Below, one piece after another: positions 26,617 through 34,192 of a stretch of DNA of 40,790 bases. Made by a program: the position numbers and the translations under genes. The notes under the pieces were generated by a model, which worked only from the letters and a program-made list of their open reading frames with translations, had not been told where the DNA came from and did not search any database. The stretch covers positions 1 through 40,790 of IMG/VR virus record IMGVR_UViG_3300007640_000068. One strand, 5' to 3'. How positions within the stretch are numbered: position 1 is the stretch's first letter; the number at the start of each line of letters is the position of its first letter. Origin of the DNA: a virus.

Positions 26617-26918
26617 ACATCAGCATCCATATGTTGCAGAAAAGAATCCCCAAGACTCTTGTTAAATGATTTAATAGCTCTGTAAATAATTCTAGATTTT
26701 TTTTTGGTTTCTCTTTTATCTTTTAGTGATGAAGATATACCAAGCTCAGTATAAAGCATTGAGTCAAGCTCTAATAGAGCATCAAGTTTCTCTGTATCAG
26801 ATTTGCTTGAATATCCAACAACCCTGTCGCAAAATGAAGAAACATCAATTGTATGTATATCATACATGGGTTGTTTTATTTTATTATATTCTCTAAGAAA
26901 CAGATTATTTTTTCTCAT
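26613..26918 (-). CDS. Hypothetical protein
   Basis: 101 aa, starting 11 nt after the upstream gene. Basic Lys/Arg patch in the centre (DKRETKKKSRIIYR), helical, no recognised domain. A TAATTTTG -7-like element lies 5 nt before the start codon. Confidence 0.6.
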   Translation of the reverse strand: MRKNNLFLREYNKIKQPMYDIHTIDVSSFCDRVVGYSSKSDTEKLDALLELDSMLYTELGISSSLKDKRETKKKSRIIYRAIKSFNKSLGDSFLQHMDADV

Positions 26919-26923
26919 GTTAT

Positions 26924-26931
26924 CAAAATTA
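26924..26931 (-). promoter_or_regulatory. Bacteroidota-type -7 element TAATTTTG
   Basis: Fits TAnnTTTG on the minus strand, 5 nt before the ATG at 26918. No -33 TTG. A promoter this close would give a leaderless mRNA. Confidence 0.35.
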
Positions 26932-27240
26932 TATATTATTTTTAAAACTTAAATAATTATTTTCACTTTTTTTTAGAGTTTGTTCATCAACCATCCTCTT
27001 GAAATAAGTTAAATATATCTCGTAAGTCGGCTCCAGTAGCTCGTGTTGATCATATTTCTTTGTGGATTGCACATGCTTTGTTAGCTTGTTTTGATTTATC
27101 TCTATGTTTAACAAAAACTTATTATCCTTAATCATTTCAGGATAAATTTTTATTCCATTTGCAATACAATACGCCATAGCATTGAGGTGTTGCTTTGTTG
27201 GACTGAAGTCTGATTTTTTAATTTTCTTTGGTCTTCCCAT
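26929..27240 (-). CDS. Hypothetical basic protein
   Basis: 103 aa. Starts with MGRPKKIKKS, an AT-hook-like GRPKK motif that often contacts minor grooves, followed by helices with many Lys, Asn and Tyr. No family recognised. Lies immediately downstream of the primase-helicase, so a DNA-binding helper is plausible; a small terminase subunit is another idea without direct support. Confidence 0.6.
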   Translation of the reverse strand: MGRPKKIKKSDFSPTKQHLNAMAYCIANGIKIYPEMIKDNKFLLNIEINQNKLTKHVQSTKKYDQHELLEPTYEIYLTYFKRMVDEQTLKKSENNYLSFKNNI

Positions 27241-27251
27241 TTTTTTTATAA

Positions 27252-29039
27252 TTAAAACGGTAAATCGTTATTTTCTATTTCAAACGCTTGACTTATAGTT
27301 CTGTTCAGAATATCGTTTTCTTTTCTGTCAAATATGAATGTTGGAGGGTTTTGGTCTTTGGCATAATATCTTCCAGAGACAACGTCGTATCTAAAAAATA
27401 AACTTGCATCCATTTCTCCCTGAAACTTCATTTTAATTTTTTGAACTTTAAACTCTACATCGTTTTTACTGTGGATTGCATCGTCTTTAAAGTATCTGAA
27501 AATAGAAAAACCATCATGAGTCTGATTTCTAAAATCCGCAGAACCACTGCAGTCATAAAGAGTCGGTATATCATATACCCCATGTTCGTTCTTTCGCATC
27601 TTTGTTGGATGCACAACTAGAAATATAATAACGTTATTCATCTGAGCGAACATAGTCAGATGGGTCAGAACCTTCTTGATTTTAGATAATTCGCTATCGT
27701 TTGATTTGTCATAGTCAATCTTGTTAAAGGCATCTATAACAAAAATATCAACCCCATAGATAAACATCTGTTCTTTAAACTTTTCCATAATCCAACTCCA
27801 CGTAGGAATATCTCCTTTGTCTGGAGCAGTTATGTAGATCCTTTCGTTTGCCCATTCAACATATCTATCAATCTGTTCTTTTGTTACTCTAGGTCTGTTT
27901 GGGTTTTCTTGCCAAAAGTTTGTACCAAAAAACTTCTCAATGAATGTGGTTTGGTGTAGTGACATTGGAGAATGTTCGGGAGAAAAGAAAGACGCTTTCA
28001 TGTTGTAGTCACGAACTAAGTTCATTACATACCACTCTGTAAAGTTTGATTTACCATGAGATGGGATACCAGTAGCAACTACTAGGTGTCCACGCATTAC
28101 AGAGAAAATGTCCTTCAAATCCCCAAAACATCTGTGCTTAGGATACAAAGTTTCAGGGAGACCATTTATGTGCAGATCGTGTATACCACCCGCTAAATCT
28201 TGAATTGTAAATGTTCCTGAAGCAGGATATCTCTTTCCATTTGAGACTGACTCCCTAACTAAGTCTTCTTTTCCTTCAACCAAATCTCCGTTTGCATCCT
28301 TGTTCTTGAATAGTATGCGAACACATCTGTATCTTCCAAGTCGTTGTGCTATCTTTTCGGCTACAGCCTCGCCTTTAGCATCGTTATCTGTTCCAATATA
28401 AAACTTCTCTATGTCTTGTAGATACTTCTCGCAGTTAATCCAATAGTCATCATTGTCATTTGCTCCATTTGGAATGCTGATTGTGTTCTTGAATCCAGAC
28501 TGATGCATAGCTAATACATCAAACTCTCCCTCAACTATAAACACTTCCTTCTGACCGATAGCAGAGTTTATATTGTAAAATATAGGCTTTGTCTGTGCCG
28601 TTTGTGTAAAGTGCTTACCTCCAGAACGATATTTTTTGTTTACCAAAGTATCTCCCTCAAAATAATTGAACACTATGTTGTTCATTTTTTTACCCGCCTG
28701 TGGTTGAAAATATTCTTCTTGAGTTACATTTAATTCCTTGAGAGTAGACTGATTTATCCCTCTAGATTCGCAAAACTTAACCATGAAATCAGATAATTTT
28801 GTGTAGTTTGTCCAGGTTTGTTCTGGTAACTTGTAGATTTTATCTGTTATAGTATTGCCATCATCACGAATTGATATTGCCTCACAGTGATGACACTTTG
28901 CTAATCCTTTAGCAACGTTTACACTTAGGCTTCTGTCTTGTTTGTTCTTCCTATCAGGAGTACACAACGGACATTTTGTTTTTATCTGCCCAGATGATTT
29001 TCCTTTTAAGTCAATTTGATTCCATTCTATTGTTTTCAT
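27252..29039 (-). CDS. Primase-helicase (T7 gp4-like)
   Basis: 595 aa. Zinc-binding domain with C23, C26, C49 and C52 (CPLC ... CHHC); TOPRIM primase core with VEGEFDVLAM (about 169-178) and GTDNDAKG (about 217); C-terminal RecA-type hexameric helicase with Walker A GIPSHGKS (about 325-333), a FVIDAF Walker B-like strand and a VVHPTK sensor-like strand. It unwinds DNA and lays primers at the phage fork. It ends NNDLPF, acidic with a terminal Phe, like the tail of T7 gp4 that contacts the polymerase. Overlaps the upstream gene by 4 nt (ATGA). Confidence 0.93.
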   Translation of the reverse strand: MKTIEWNQIDLKGKSSGQIKTKCPLCTPDRKNKQDRSLSVNVAKGLAKCHHCEAISIRDDGNTITDKIYKLPEQTWTNYTKLSDFMVKFCESRGINQSTLKELNVTQEEYFQPQAGKKMNNIVFNYFEGDTLVNKKYRSGGKHFTQTAQTKPIFYNINSAIGQKEVFIVEGEFDVLAMHQSGFKNTISIPNGANDNDDYWINCEKYLQDIEKFYIGTDNDAKGEAVAEKIAQRLGRYRCVRILFKNKDANGDLVEGKEDLVRESVSNGKRYPASGTFTIQDLAGGIHDLHINGLPETLYPKHRCFGDLKDIFSVMRGHLVVATGIPSHGKSNFTEWYVMNLVRDYNMKASFFSPEHSPMSLHQTTFIEKFFGTNFWQENPNRPRVTKEQIDRYVEWANERIYITAPDKGDIPTWSWIMEKFKEQMFIYGVDIFVIDAFNKIDYDKSNDSELSKIKKVLTHLTMFAQMNNVIIFLVVHPTKMRKNEHGVYDIPTLYDCSGSADFRNQTHDGFSIFRYFKDDAIHSKNDVEFKVQKIKMKFQGEMDASLFFRYDVVSGRYYAKDQNPPTFIFDRKENDILNRTISQAFEIENNDLPF

Positions 29040-29731
29040 AATGCACTTCTGTGTATTGATTTTTGTTTTCCTGTTCTAGGGTCGTAGTTGTATCGTTTGC
29101 AAAACCAAGACAAAAAGTGTCTGGTGTAGTCACTCTGAAGTTTAGAGCTTTCATTCACAGTTTCAAGATGAAGATTAAACTCAGTGAATAAATTTTCAAG
29201 ATGCTGTTCAGTAAATTTAAACTTTGTGACTAGGGCATTTTTATATTTATCGTTTTCAAGCAGACGATGACGAATTTCATCAATATCCCTATATACGACA
29301 TCAACTATATTGTTATTATTGTTACTATTGTTATTCTTGTTATCTTCTTTAGTAGTTGCCCCTCGTTTGCCCTTAGCTTGCCCCTCGTTTGCCCCTCGTT
29401 TGCCCCTATCTTTTTTCTTTGACTGGTAATCATCATATTTACAGATAGTTATGAGGCTAAATAGGTTTGCCCTTTTTTCGACTTTTATCTCTTCTGTCTT
29501 CTGTAATTTTTTAAGTGAAGTTCTGACTTCTTTGACAGATAATCCAGTCTCATTAGAGAGAGTTTGAATGGAAGTTATAAAGGTTGAGCGATTAACCTTA
29601 AAGCCTTTCCATTCTTTATCTCTCCAATTTGCCTTGAGTAAACAGTGAATGAATAACTTGAACGTCTTCAAGTCTTCATACCATTCCCACTCAAGTATCT
29701 TTCTGTCTATCGTTATGAATGAGCCATCCAT
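29036..29731 (-). CDS. Replisome organiser / helicase-loader-like protein
   Basis: 231 aa. N-terminal winged helix (about residues 1-95, FKLFIHCLLKANWRDKEWKGF ... ETGLSVKEVRTSLKKL) as in phage replisome organisers, an unstructured linker of KRGAN-type repeats and an Asn run (about 110-142) coded by TTGCCCCTCG and TTATTG-type repeats, then a C-terminal helical domain similar to DnaT/DnaD-type partner-binding domains (about 150-225). Sits directly upstream of the primase-helicase with a 4-nt overlap, fitting a role in loading it at the origin. Confidence 0.75.
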   Translation of the reverse strand: MDGSFITIDRKILEWEWYEDLKTFKLFIHCLLKANWRDKEWKGFKVNRSTFITSIQTLSNETGLSVKEVRTSLKKLQKTEEIKVEKRANLFSLITICKYDDYQSKKKDRGKRGANEGQAKGKRGATTKEDNKNNNSNNNNNIVDVVYRDIDEIRHRLLENDKYKNALVTKFKFTEQHLENLFTEFNLHLETVNESSKLQSDYTRHFLSWFCKRYNYDPRTGKQKSIHRSAL

Positions 29732-30219
29732 CTCTTGAAGTTTTTTTGATGAGTCACTGGTAGATTATTGATAAAAACTTTTATTCTTTTAATTTCAGAC
29801 TTAGTGTTTATGTGCCTATTAATTAATTTGTTATTTAAATTTTTAGCAGAGACTAGTTCTTCATAAACTGTTTTTTGTGGTATATCCAATACTGGGAATA
29901 TGGAATTAATTTTATTTTTTATACTAACCACGTAGTACATTATTTTTTTATCTACCTGAACAAGGTCTTTTATTGTGCGTACAGCATATAATATTGTAGC
30001 ATGATCTTTACCGAAAATGCCCCCTATACTTGAAAGGCTTAATTCTGTGTGGTGCCTAAGAATATAAATAGCTATTTGTCTTCTTTCTACAATTTCTCTA
30101 CGTCTAGTTTTTGTATCTGACAGTACGTTATATCCAAGACCAAATATATCATTACATACTTCAATTATTATTGATGCTTTACTACTTTCATCTAAAAATT
30201 CAAAATATTCTTCTTTCAT
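29713..30219 (-). CDS. DnaA domain IV-like origin-binding protein
   Basis: 168 aa from the ATG at 30219. A TTG start 84 nt upstream is possible but would put a strong hairpin (30254-30278) in the coding region, and the ATG has a typical A-rich leader. Residues about 47-84 contain RRQIAIYILRHHTELSLSSI, then GGIFG-KDHATILYAVRTI, matching the HTH and GKDHTTVLHA-type signature of DnaA domain IV, which reads the DnaA box. No AAA+ domain is present. The C-terminal part is basic and helical. Probably binds phage or host DnaA boxes to start or steer replication. Confidence 0.82.
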   Translation of the reverse strand: MKEEYFEFLDESSKASIIIEVCNDIFGLGYNVLSDTKTRRREIVERRQIAIYILRHHTELSLSSIGGIFGKDHATILYAVRTIKDLVQVDKKIMYYVVSIKNKINSIFPVLDIPQKTVYEELVSAKNLNNKLINRHINTKSEIKRIKVFINNLPVTHQKNFKRWMAHS

Positions 30220-30253
30220 TTTAATTTGTGTTAAATTAGAATTGTCTTGAATA

Positions 30254-30278
30254 GGGGACTCACTTGCCAAGAGTCCCC
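30254..30278 (-). other. Leader hairpin between SSB-like and DnaA-like genes
   Basis: Perfect 8-bp inverted repeat GGGGACTC/GAGTCCCC with a 9-nt loop. There is no T tract on the minus strand, so it is more likely an mRNA-stabilising or processing hairpin than a terminator. It decides the choice of the downstream start at 30219. Confidence 0.7.
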
Positions 30279-30320
30279 CTGTGTCATTCAAGCTATTAAT
30301 CAAAAATCAAATAAACAAAA

Positions 30321-30614
30321 TTAATAAGGCAAGTCATCATCAGCAGTAACGGTTTGCGCTACAACTGAAGCTTTTTGTGGACTCATTTGTCCATTATCTT
30401 TAGGAGGAAATACTTTTCCCAAATTTACACTTGTCTTTTGCTCTTTGCTGTATGCTGAGATAGACTCAGAGCCATCCTCCCATACGTTAAAGTCAAGCCA
30501 AATTTGTTTTCCGTACTTTTCATGATCAGTTACCTGACTTGGATTTTGTCGTACAAAATCTCCTAATGCATTTACACTAAATGCGATACTCTTTTTTGAA
30601 ACTGGTTTTCCCAT
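30321..30614 (-). CDS. Putative single-stranded DNA-binding protein
   Basis: 97 aa. The core reads as a small beta-barrel candidate (WLDFNVWEDGSESISAYS) and the C-terminus is acidic and ends DDDLPY, close to the DDDIPF tip of bacterial SSB that recruits DNA-processing partners. Lies among replication and recombination genes, beside the exonuclease and annealing protein. No OB-fold signature is strong enough by eye, so the call rests on tail, size and context. Confidence 0.6.
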   Translation of the reverse strand: MGKPVSKKSIAFSVNALGDFVRQNPSQVTDHEKYGKQIWLDFNVWEDGSESISAYSKEQKTSVNLGKVFPPKDNGQMSPQKASVVAQTVTADDDLPY

Positions 30615-30624
30615 AATAAAAAAA

Positions 30625-31311
30625 TTAAATTAAAATTTGTGTTAAGTCGTTTAAATATTCCCTACATAGCTTAACTCTATTGTAGATTTTTTCAATGTCG
30701 TTTTCGTTCTTTTCAATTTCGAACTCTTTAATTCTGTATTTCATAGGCATTTCACCATACTTGTGACCATCCCATATTTCTTGCTCAAGATTCTTTGGGA
30801 GTTCCATGACCCCTAGCTTTCTCTCCACAACCCTCATCTCGTGAAATATTATTTCATCAGGAGTATCTACAAGGCAGTAAACTAGCTTTGATGTTTCTTT
30901 GTTCGTTAAAGCCATGTATCCTTGCATCTGCCAATAATAATCTTTGTTTGGCACCTCTTTGTCGGTCAAAGGGAATGTGCTATAGTCCCAAGACGATTTA
31001 ATATCTATGAGTTCTTCGTCTATTATATCAGGTTCTCCAGTGATAAATTCATTGTCAAATCTTTCTGCATTTTTTTTATAATCCTTACCAATGAAGTTTC
31101 CGTACATATATATTGATTCATCTTCTACTATGAGTCCCTTGTCTAGATATTTAGATCGAACTGTAGATGACTTCTGAAACAATTCTTCCTTGAATATGCT
31201 CCCCAAGAAAGTTTTAGGACCAGCCGACAACGTATCCTTTTCAGGGTACGTCATCAACTTGCCTAAGGACGAGCATCTAAAGAGATAGTTATCAAATGAA
31301 AGTTTACTCAT
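30625..31311 (-). CDS. PD-(D/E)XK exonuclease (YqaJ/lambda-exo type)
   Basis: 228 aa. Motifs in order: GEPD (D95), ELIDIKSSW (D103, K105) and YYWQMQGYM (about 125-133), the D-(D/E)xK-QxxxY pattern of YqaJ/lambda-type 5'-3' exonucleases. Would resect DNA ends to make 3' single strands for the Rad52-like annealing protein two genes upstream, together with the SSB-like protein downstream. Overlaps the HNH gene by 4 nt (ATGA). Confidence 0.82.
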   Translation of the reverse strand: MSKLSFDNYLFRCSSLGKLMTYPEKDTLSAGPKTFLGSIFKEELFQKSSTVRSKYLDKGLIVEDESIYMYGNFIGKDYKKNAERFDNEFITGEPDIIDEELIDIKSSWDYSTFPLTDKEVPNKDYYWQMQGYMALTNKETSKLVYCLVDTPDEIIFHEMRVVERKLGVMELPKNLEQEIWDGHKYGEMPMKYRIKEFEIEKNENDIEKIYNRVKLCREYLNDLTQILI

Positions 31312-31826
31312 ACTCTTCTAATTTTTCTGTTTTTTAATATATAGTGTAGTGTACCTCCGCTAGAGATGTTAAAGTGCTCTTGAGTCTTTTTTCTTGACTT
31401 TCCGCACTCGATATAAAAATTATAGACTTCATCGGCATCGTATTTAATTGTTTTTTTAGATGCATTTACAGCCCTTGCAAGTCTTTCCTTAGAAGGAACA
31501 TCCATGCAATTTTCTCTGTTGGAACCAAGAACTATATTGTCATTTTTATTATTTAGTTTGTCTCCATCTAAGTGCCGAACAACAACTCCCGCTTCATATA
31601 TTTTATCCTTGTATTTATTGTACGCCACAAGCCTATGGGCTGTTAGTGTTTTGTTTTTTCCGTTAACAGAAACTGTACACTTTATATAACCTTGTCTGTT
31701 TTTTGTTTGCACTAAAGTTCCATTAGGCGTAAACATTTGTCCGTTATTGTCCACAAAATATCCCCTTTTAGCAGACAACATCTCAATTTTTGAAAATTTT
31801 GTTTTGTTATGAGTTAAATTCTCCAT
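31308..31826 (-). CDS. HNH endonuclease (homing-type)
   Basis: 172 aa. HNH fold pattern: TAHRLVAY (H64), VVRHLDGDKLNNKNDNI (H85 and the Asn-rich zinc/metal loop), then GSNRENC, followed by a C-terminal DNA-binding region that looks like an HTH (about 128-165). This is the usual build of free-standing phage HNH homing endonucleases. It separates the annealing protein from the exonuclease, which normally act as a pair, so it has probably invaded the recombination operon; it is however joined to the exonuclease by an ATGA overlap. Confidence 0.85.
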   Translation of the reverse strand: MENLTHNKTKFSKIEMLSAKRGYFVDNNGQMFTPNGTLVQTKNRQGYIKCTVSVNGKNKTLTAHRLVAYNKYKDKIYEAGVVVRHLDGDKLNNKNDNIVLGSNRENCMDVPSKERLARAVNASKKTIKYDADEVYNFYIECGKSRKKTQEHFNISSGGTLHYILKNRKIRRV

Positions 31827-31836
31827 TTTTAAATTA

Positions 31837-32367
31837 TTATAATTTTACTTCAACCCATTTCTTCAAGCCTTCATCATACTTTTTCTTAAACCTAGCATTA
31901 CCGTTGTTATCATAAATACCCACTCCGATAACTTTAGCGTCAACAATTTGATTTTTTACGTACCAGCCAAATGTTTTCTCACTAGGAGCCATGCTTATAG
32001 AGATTCCCCTATATGCTTCCGTATAAAGTTCTCTGCCGATTCCCCAGTTTGTACATGCTCTTTTAAAAGAATCCGAAGACTCTCCCTTTTCACTTTCAAA
32101 ATTACTAGGAGCTCCAGCATCATCTTTCCACACCCAGTCAGATTTATCTTCATCATAAATTCCAACACTACAATATAAGTTACCCTTAACCTCGTAGTGT
32201 TTTCTTTGCCAGTTGCTTGAGCCAACAACCTTGTCAAGCACATTCATGTCAACACGTGCGTCTTTGTAAATAAGAATGTTCTTTTTACCTTGATACCCTC
32301 CTTTACCCTCTCGAACCTCTAAGTATTCGCCTTCAAGAGGAAGAAATAAATTTTGTAGTTTTTTCAT
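31837..32367 (-). CDS. Rad52-like single-strand annealing protein
   Basis: 176 aa. The segment GESSDSFKRACTNWGIGREL (about 95-115) is the characteristic Rad52/22-family signature, preceded by a VGSSNWQRKHYEV strand and a CSVGIYDE strand. The family anneals complementary single strands during phage recombination. Works with the PD-(D/E)XK exonuclease and the SSB-like protein encoded just downstream. Overlaps the upstream gene by 35 nt. Length fits the short phage forms that contain only the ring-forming core. Confidence 0.85.
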   Translation of the reverse strand: MKKLQNLFLPLEGEYLEVREGKGGYQGKKNILIYKDARVDMNVLDKVVGSSNWQRKHYEVKGNLYCSVGIYDEDKSDWVWKDDAGAPSNFESEKGESSDSFKRACTNWGIGRELYTEAYRGISISMAPSEKTFGWYVKNQIVDAKVIGVGIYDNNGNARFKKKYDEGLKKWVEVKL

Positions 32368-32743
32368 AATTTAGTTTGATTTCATTAATATGTGTTTGTG
32401 TTTTTGTTTTTAAAATATCAAGCCTTTCTTGACTCGCTTTCAGTATGCCTTCGCTAATTGAATCGTCATTCTTGAGCTTCTCCATTTTATCAAACGCATC
32501 TGAGTAAGATAAGATGTACGATAACTCTTTTAATGTGTTTTCATATGCATAGTCCACCAAAACGTCCTCTACAGGTCTGTAAATGTCTGACGTGGTGTAC
32601 AAAAGCTCATATTTCTTATCACCTACCTTCTCTAACTTTAGTTTAGGGAAGAAATACTGTTCGCTATCGTCTAAGAATATGAATTTATCTGCAGTATCTT
32701 GGCAGTTCCAAATCACTTTCAGTTTATAGTCTCTATTTTCCAT
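32333..32743 (-). CDS. Hypothetical protein
   Basis: 136 aa. Beta-rich first half (KLKVIWNCQDTADKFIFLDD) and a helical charged second half. No recognised domain. Overlaps both neighbours (11 nt and 35 nt), so expression is coupled to the annealing protein. Confidence 0.65.
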   Translation of the reverse strand: MENRDYKLKVIWNCQDTADKFIFLDDSEQYFFPKLKLEKVGDKKYELLYTTSDIYRPVEDVLVDYAYENTLKELSYILSYSDAFDKMEKLKNDDSISEGILKASQERLDILKTKTQTHINEIKLNYEKTTKFISSS

Positions 32744-32963
32744 TAATTAATGTTAAGAGTTTATCAACTTGGTCTTCCAATCTTCTCATGGTTTCAAAGT
32801 TTTCCTCAATGATTTCAGATTTTTGTGTGATAATCATGTTGTCGTACTCATGTTGCTTTTCAGCCATATGTAGTTCGTACTCTAACTTGGCTATTTTAGC
32901 CCTTAGTTTAGGCATTTTATCCAATAGCCACTCGTATTGTGCTTGTTCAAATGTTTGTTCCAT
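32733..32963 (-). CDS. Small coiled-coil protein
   Basis: 76 aa from the ATG at 32963. The upstream TTG at 32972 overlaps a promoter element and is rejected. Almost entirely helical with a heptad pattern (LDKMPKLRAKIAKLEYELHM). Possibly an anti-host or scaffold-type accessory protein; function unknown. Confidence 0.65.
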   Translation of the reverse strand: MEQTFEQAQYEWLLDKMPKLRAKIAKLEYELHMAEKQHEYDNMIITQKSEIIEENFETMRRLEDQVDKLLTLINGK

Positions 32964-32969
32964 TGTTAA

Positions 32970-33000
32970 CAAAATTAAATTTTAGTTTATTAAAACGCAA
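32970..33000 (-). promoter_or_regulatory. Bacteroidota promoter TTG-N20-TAATTTTG
   Basis: Minus strand TTG (32998-33000), 20-nt spacer, TAATTTTG (32970-32977), six nt before the ATG at 32963. Both elements and spacing match the Bacteroidota consensus. It likely starts the recombination-replication operon and would yield an almost leaderless message. Confidence 0.65.
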
Positions 33001-33005
33001 GCTTT

Positions 33006-33209
33006 TTACATTAAAATCAATCTTAAATATTTTTTAAGTTCATTTAATCTCTTGCTCTTCTGTCTCATCTCCACCATCTTCTGATGTAAATCTAGATCGT
33101 CTAGCATGTGCAAATCTTTCAGTTCCGAAATCATTTTCGTGTGCATGTCGAATATATGGTCTTTCACTTTCTTGATATGAGACTTCTTCTTGTTCTTGAA
33201 TAAGTTTAT
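33006..33209 (-). CDS. Possible overlapping ORF (+1 frame)
   Basis: 67 aa from an ATG at 33209 (MINLFKNKKKSHIKKVKDHI). Well-formed helical Lys/Leu/Met-rich protein that overlaps the charged protein above by about 170 nt and extends 34 nt past its stop. Third positions are much richer in G/C than normal here, a sign that the frame could be a by-product. Kept as a low-confidence alternative. Confidence 0.25.
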   Translation of the reverse strand: MNLFKNKKKSHIKKVKDHIFDMHTKMISELKDLHMLDDLDLHQKMVEMRQKSKRLNELKKYLRLILM

Positions 33210-33330
33210 CATTCTTTTTGTTTTTAGGGGAGGCAATATAATTAAAATATTCTTGCTCCATCCAATGAAGTTCCATTCTACCTGCGTTTTCGTACCATGT
33301 TTCCTCTAAAGTTCTTTTTATTCCACTCAT
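33040..33330 (-). CDS. Hypothetical charged protein
   Basis: 96 aa with ATGA overlap to the upstream gene. The N-terminus is aromatic and acidic (LEETWYENAGRMELHW), the remainder highly charged (EQEEVSYQESERP, EDGGDETEEQE). Third codon positions are mostly A/T, as in other genes here, which favours this frame over an overlapping one. Function unknown. Confidence 0.6.
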   Translation of the reverse strand: MSGIKRTLEETWYENAGRMELHWMEQEYFNYIASPKNKKNDKLIQEQEEVSYQESERPYIRHAHENDFGTERFAHARRSRFTSEDGGDETEEQEIK

Positions 33331-33614
33331 AATTCCTCGTCATAAAATGTTAAATCTTTGGACTTATAACAACCTTCGCTACAATATTCATCATTGTAGT
33401 CAGGCTCAGCATCTCCACAATCCATACCTAAAGCTGTCCCACAAACTCTACAAACATTCCAAGACTCTATAATTGCTTCATCAGTAGAGTCATCTATGTA
33501 AAACATTTTTTGTCCAATAGTTACATATAAGCATTTGTTACTTCTAATATCTATGTTCATGTCGTTGTTGTAATTTGATTTGATGATAGTGAATACTTCA
33601 CATTTGTCCACCAT
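33327..33614 (-). CDS. Small zinc-finger protein
   Basis: 95 aa. Cys pattern CRVCG (C55, C58), C66, C78 and C82 near the C-terminus can bind one zinc. N-terminal 50 residues form a beta-type region. Likely DNA-, RNA- or protein-binding; no family recognised. Overlaps the next gene by 4 nt and the small GTG-start ORF by 58 nt. Confidence 0.65.
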   Translation of the reverse strand: MVDKCEVFTIIKSNYNNDMNIDIRSNKCLYVTIGQKMFYIDDSTDEAIIESWNVCRVCGTALGMDCGDAEPDYNDEYCSEGCYKSKDLTFYDEEL

Positions 33615-33736
33615 ACATTCATTTTGTATGCGTCATTAAATTGTTTTTGGGACATAACCTTGAAACGAACAATACCATCTGCCCCCTTTTGGGAGCAGAC
33701 GTATATGCCCGTTTTTAATCTAATAATATTATCCAC
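33557..33736 (-). CDS. Small ORF with GTG start
   Basis: 59 aa read by eye: begins MDNIIRLKTGIYVCSQKG, continues GIVRFKVMSQKQFNDAYKMN and ends in a Thr run. The GTG (33734-33736) overlaps the stop of the upstream gene, which suggests coupling. It fills an otherwise empty gap. Against it: a hairpin (TCTGC/GCAGA, 33680-33701) lies inside, and the end overlaps the zinc-finger gene. Confidence 0.42.
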   Translation of the reverse strand: MDNIIRLKTGIYVCSQKGADGIVRFKVMSQKQFNDAYKMNVWWTNVKYSLSSNQITTTT

Positions 33737-34085
33737 AGATAGATTTTATTTGATTAATGACTTCGTTTTTTGCGTTCTCTTCAATCAATTTTACTAAATC
33801 ACTAAAGGTATAAGCCTTCCCTTGATGTAGAATTAAAATTTGAGTATTTGTCGCATTAAACTTACTTGTTTGTTCTGGTCTTTTTTGAATTTTGTTATTG
33901 ATTTCACAATTCTCAATAGCAGATTTAATTCTTCCAGATGTAATCTCATATCCGTATCTCTTTTTAAATTCAGATTTGATACGCATAGTGTGTTTGTCTC
34001 GTAGCTGATAGATAAACTCCATCTGCTTTACTCCAAGTTTTCCTGTGTGAGGACGTTTTGTTTTTACTTCTTTTTTTGTTGTCAT
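33729..34085 (-). CDS. Basic DNA-binding-like protein
   Basis: 118 aa, strongly basic. N-terminus KKEVKTKRPHTGKLG, then a helix-turn-helix-like region (about 18-60, MEFIYQLRDKHTMRIKSEFK and GRIKSAIENCEI). First gene of this block, downstream of an inverted repeat and repeated motifs (34148-34226), so it may be a regulator of the leftward operons. That role is inference. Confidence 0.65.
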   Translation of the reverse strand: MTTKKEVKTKRPHTGKLGVKQMEFIYQLRDKHTMRIKSEFKKRYGYEITSGRIKSAIENCEINNKIQKRPEQTSKFNATNTQILILHQGKAYTFSDLVKLIEENAKNEVINQIKSICG

Positions 34086-34104
34086 AATAATTAAATTTAA
34101 TTTT

Positions 34105-34130
34105 GCCTACTCTGTTCGCAGATTTTCGGC
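34105..34130 (-). ncRNA. Leader hairpin with CGAA loop
   Basis: Minus strand: GCC/GGC outer stem, internal loop GAAAAU/AGUA, CUG/CAG inner stem, CGAA loop. The right half of this element (CCTACnCTGTTCGCAG on the plus strand) recurs at 37934-37949. Lies about 20-45 nt before the ATG at 34085. Confidence 0.45.
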
Positions 34131-34147
34131 TTCCTCTGTTTTTTTTG

Positions 34148-34189
34148 TTGTCCACTAATGTCCTATAAATGCATGACAATAGTGGACAA
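34148..34189. promoter_or_regulatory. Operator-like 15-bp inverted repeat
   Basis: TTGTCCACTAATGTC (34148-34162) and GACAATAGTGGACAA (34175-34189) are inverted repeats with one mismatch and a 12-nt A/T-rich centre. Position upstream of a leftward gene block suggests a protein-binding operator. Confidence 0.65.
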
Positions 34190-34192
34190 TAC

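Noticed and set aside
30337-30352. Second CTGATGA on the minus strand
   Set aside because: Lies in the coding end of the SSB-like gene; no stem II or GAAA follows.
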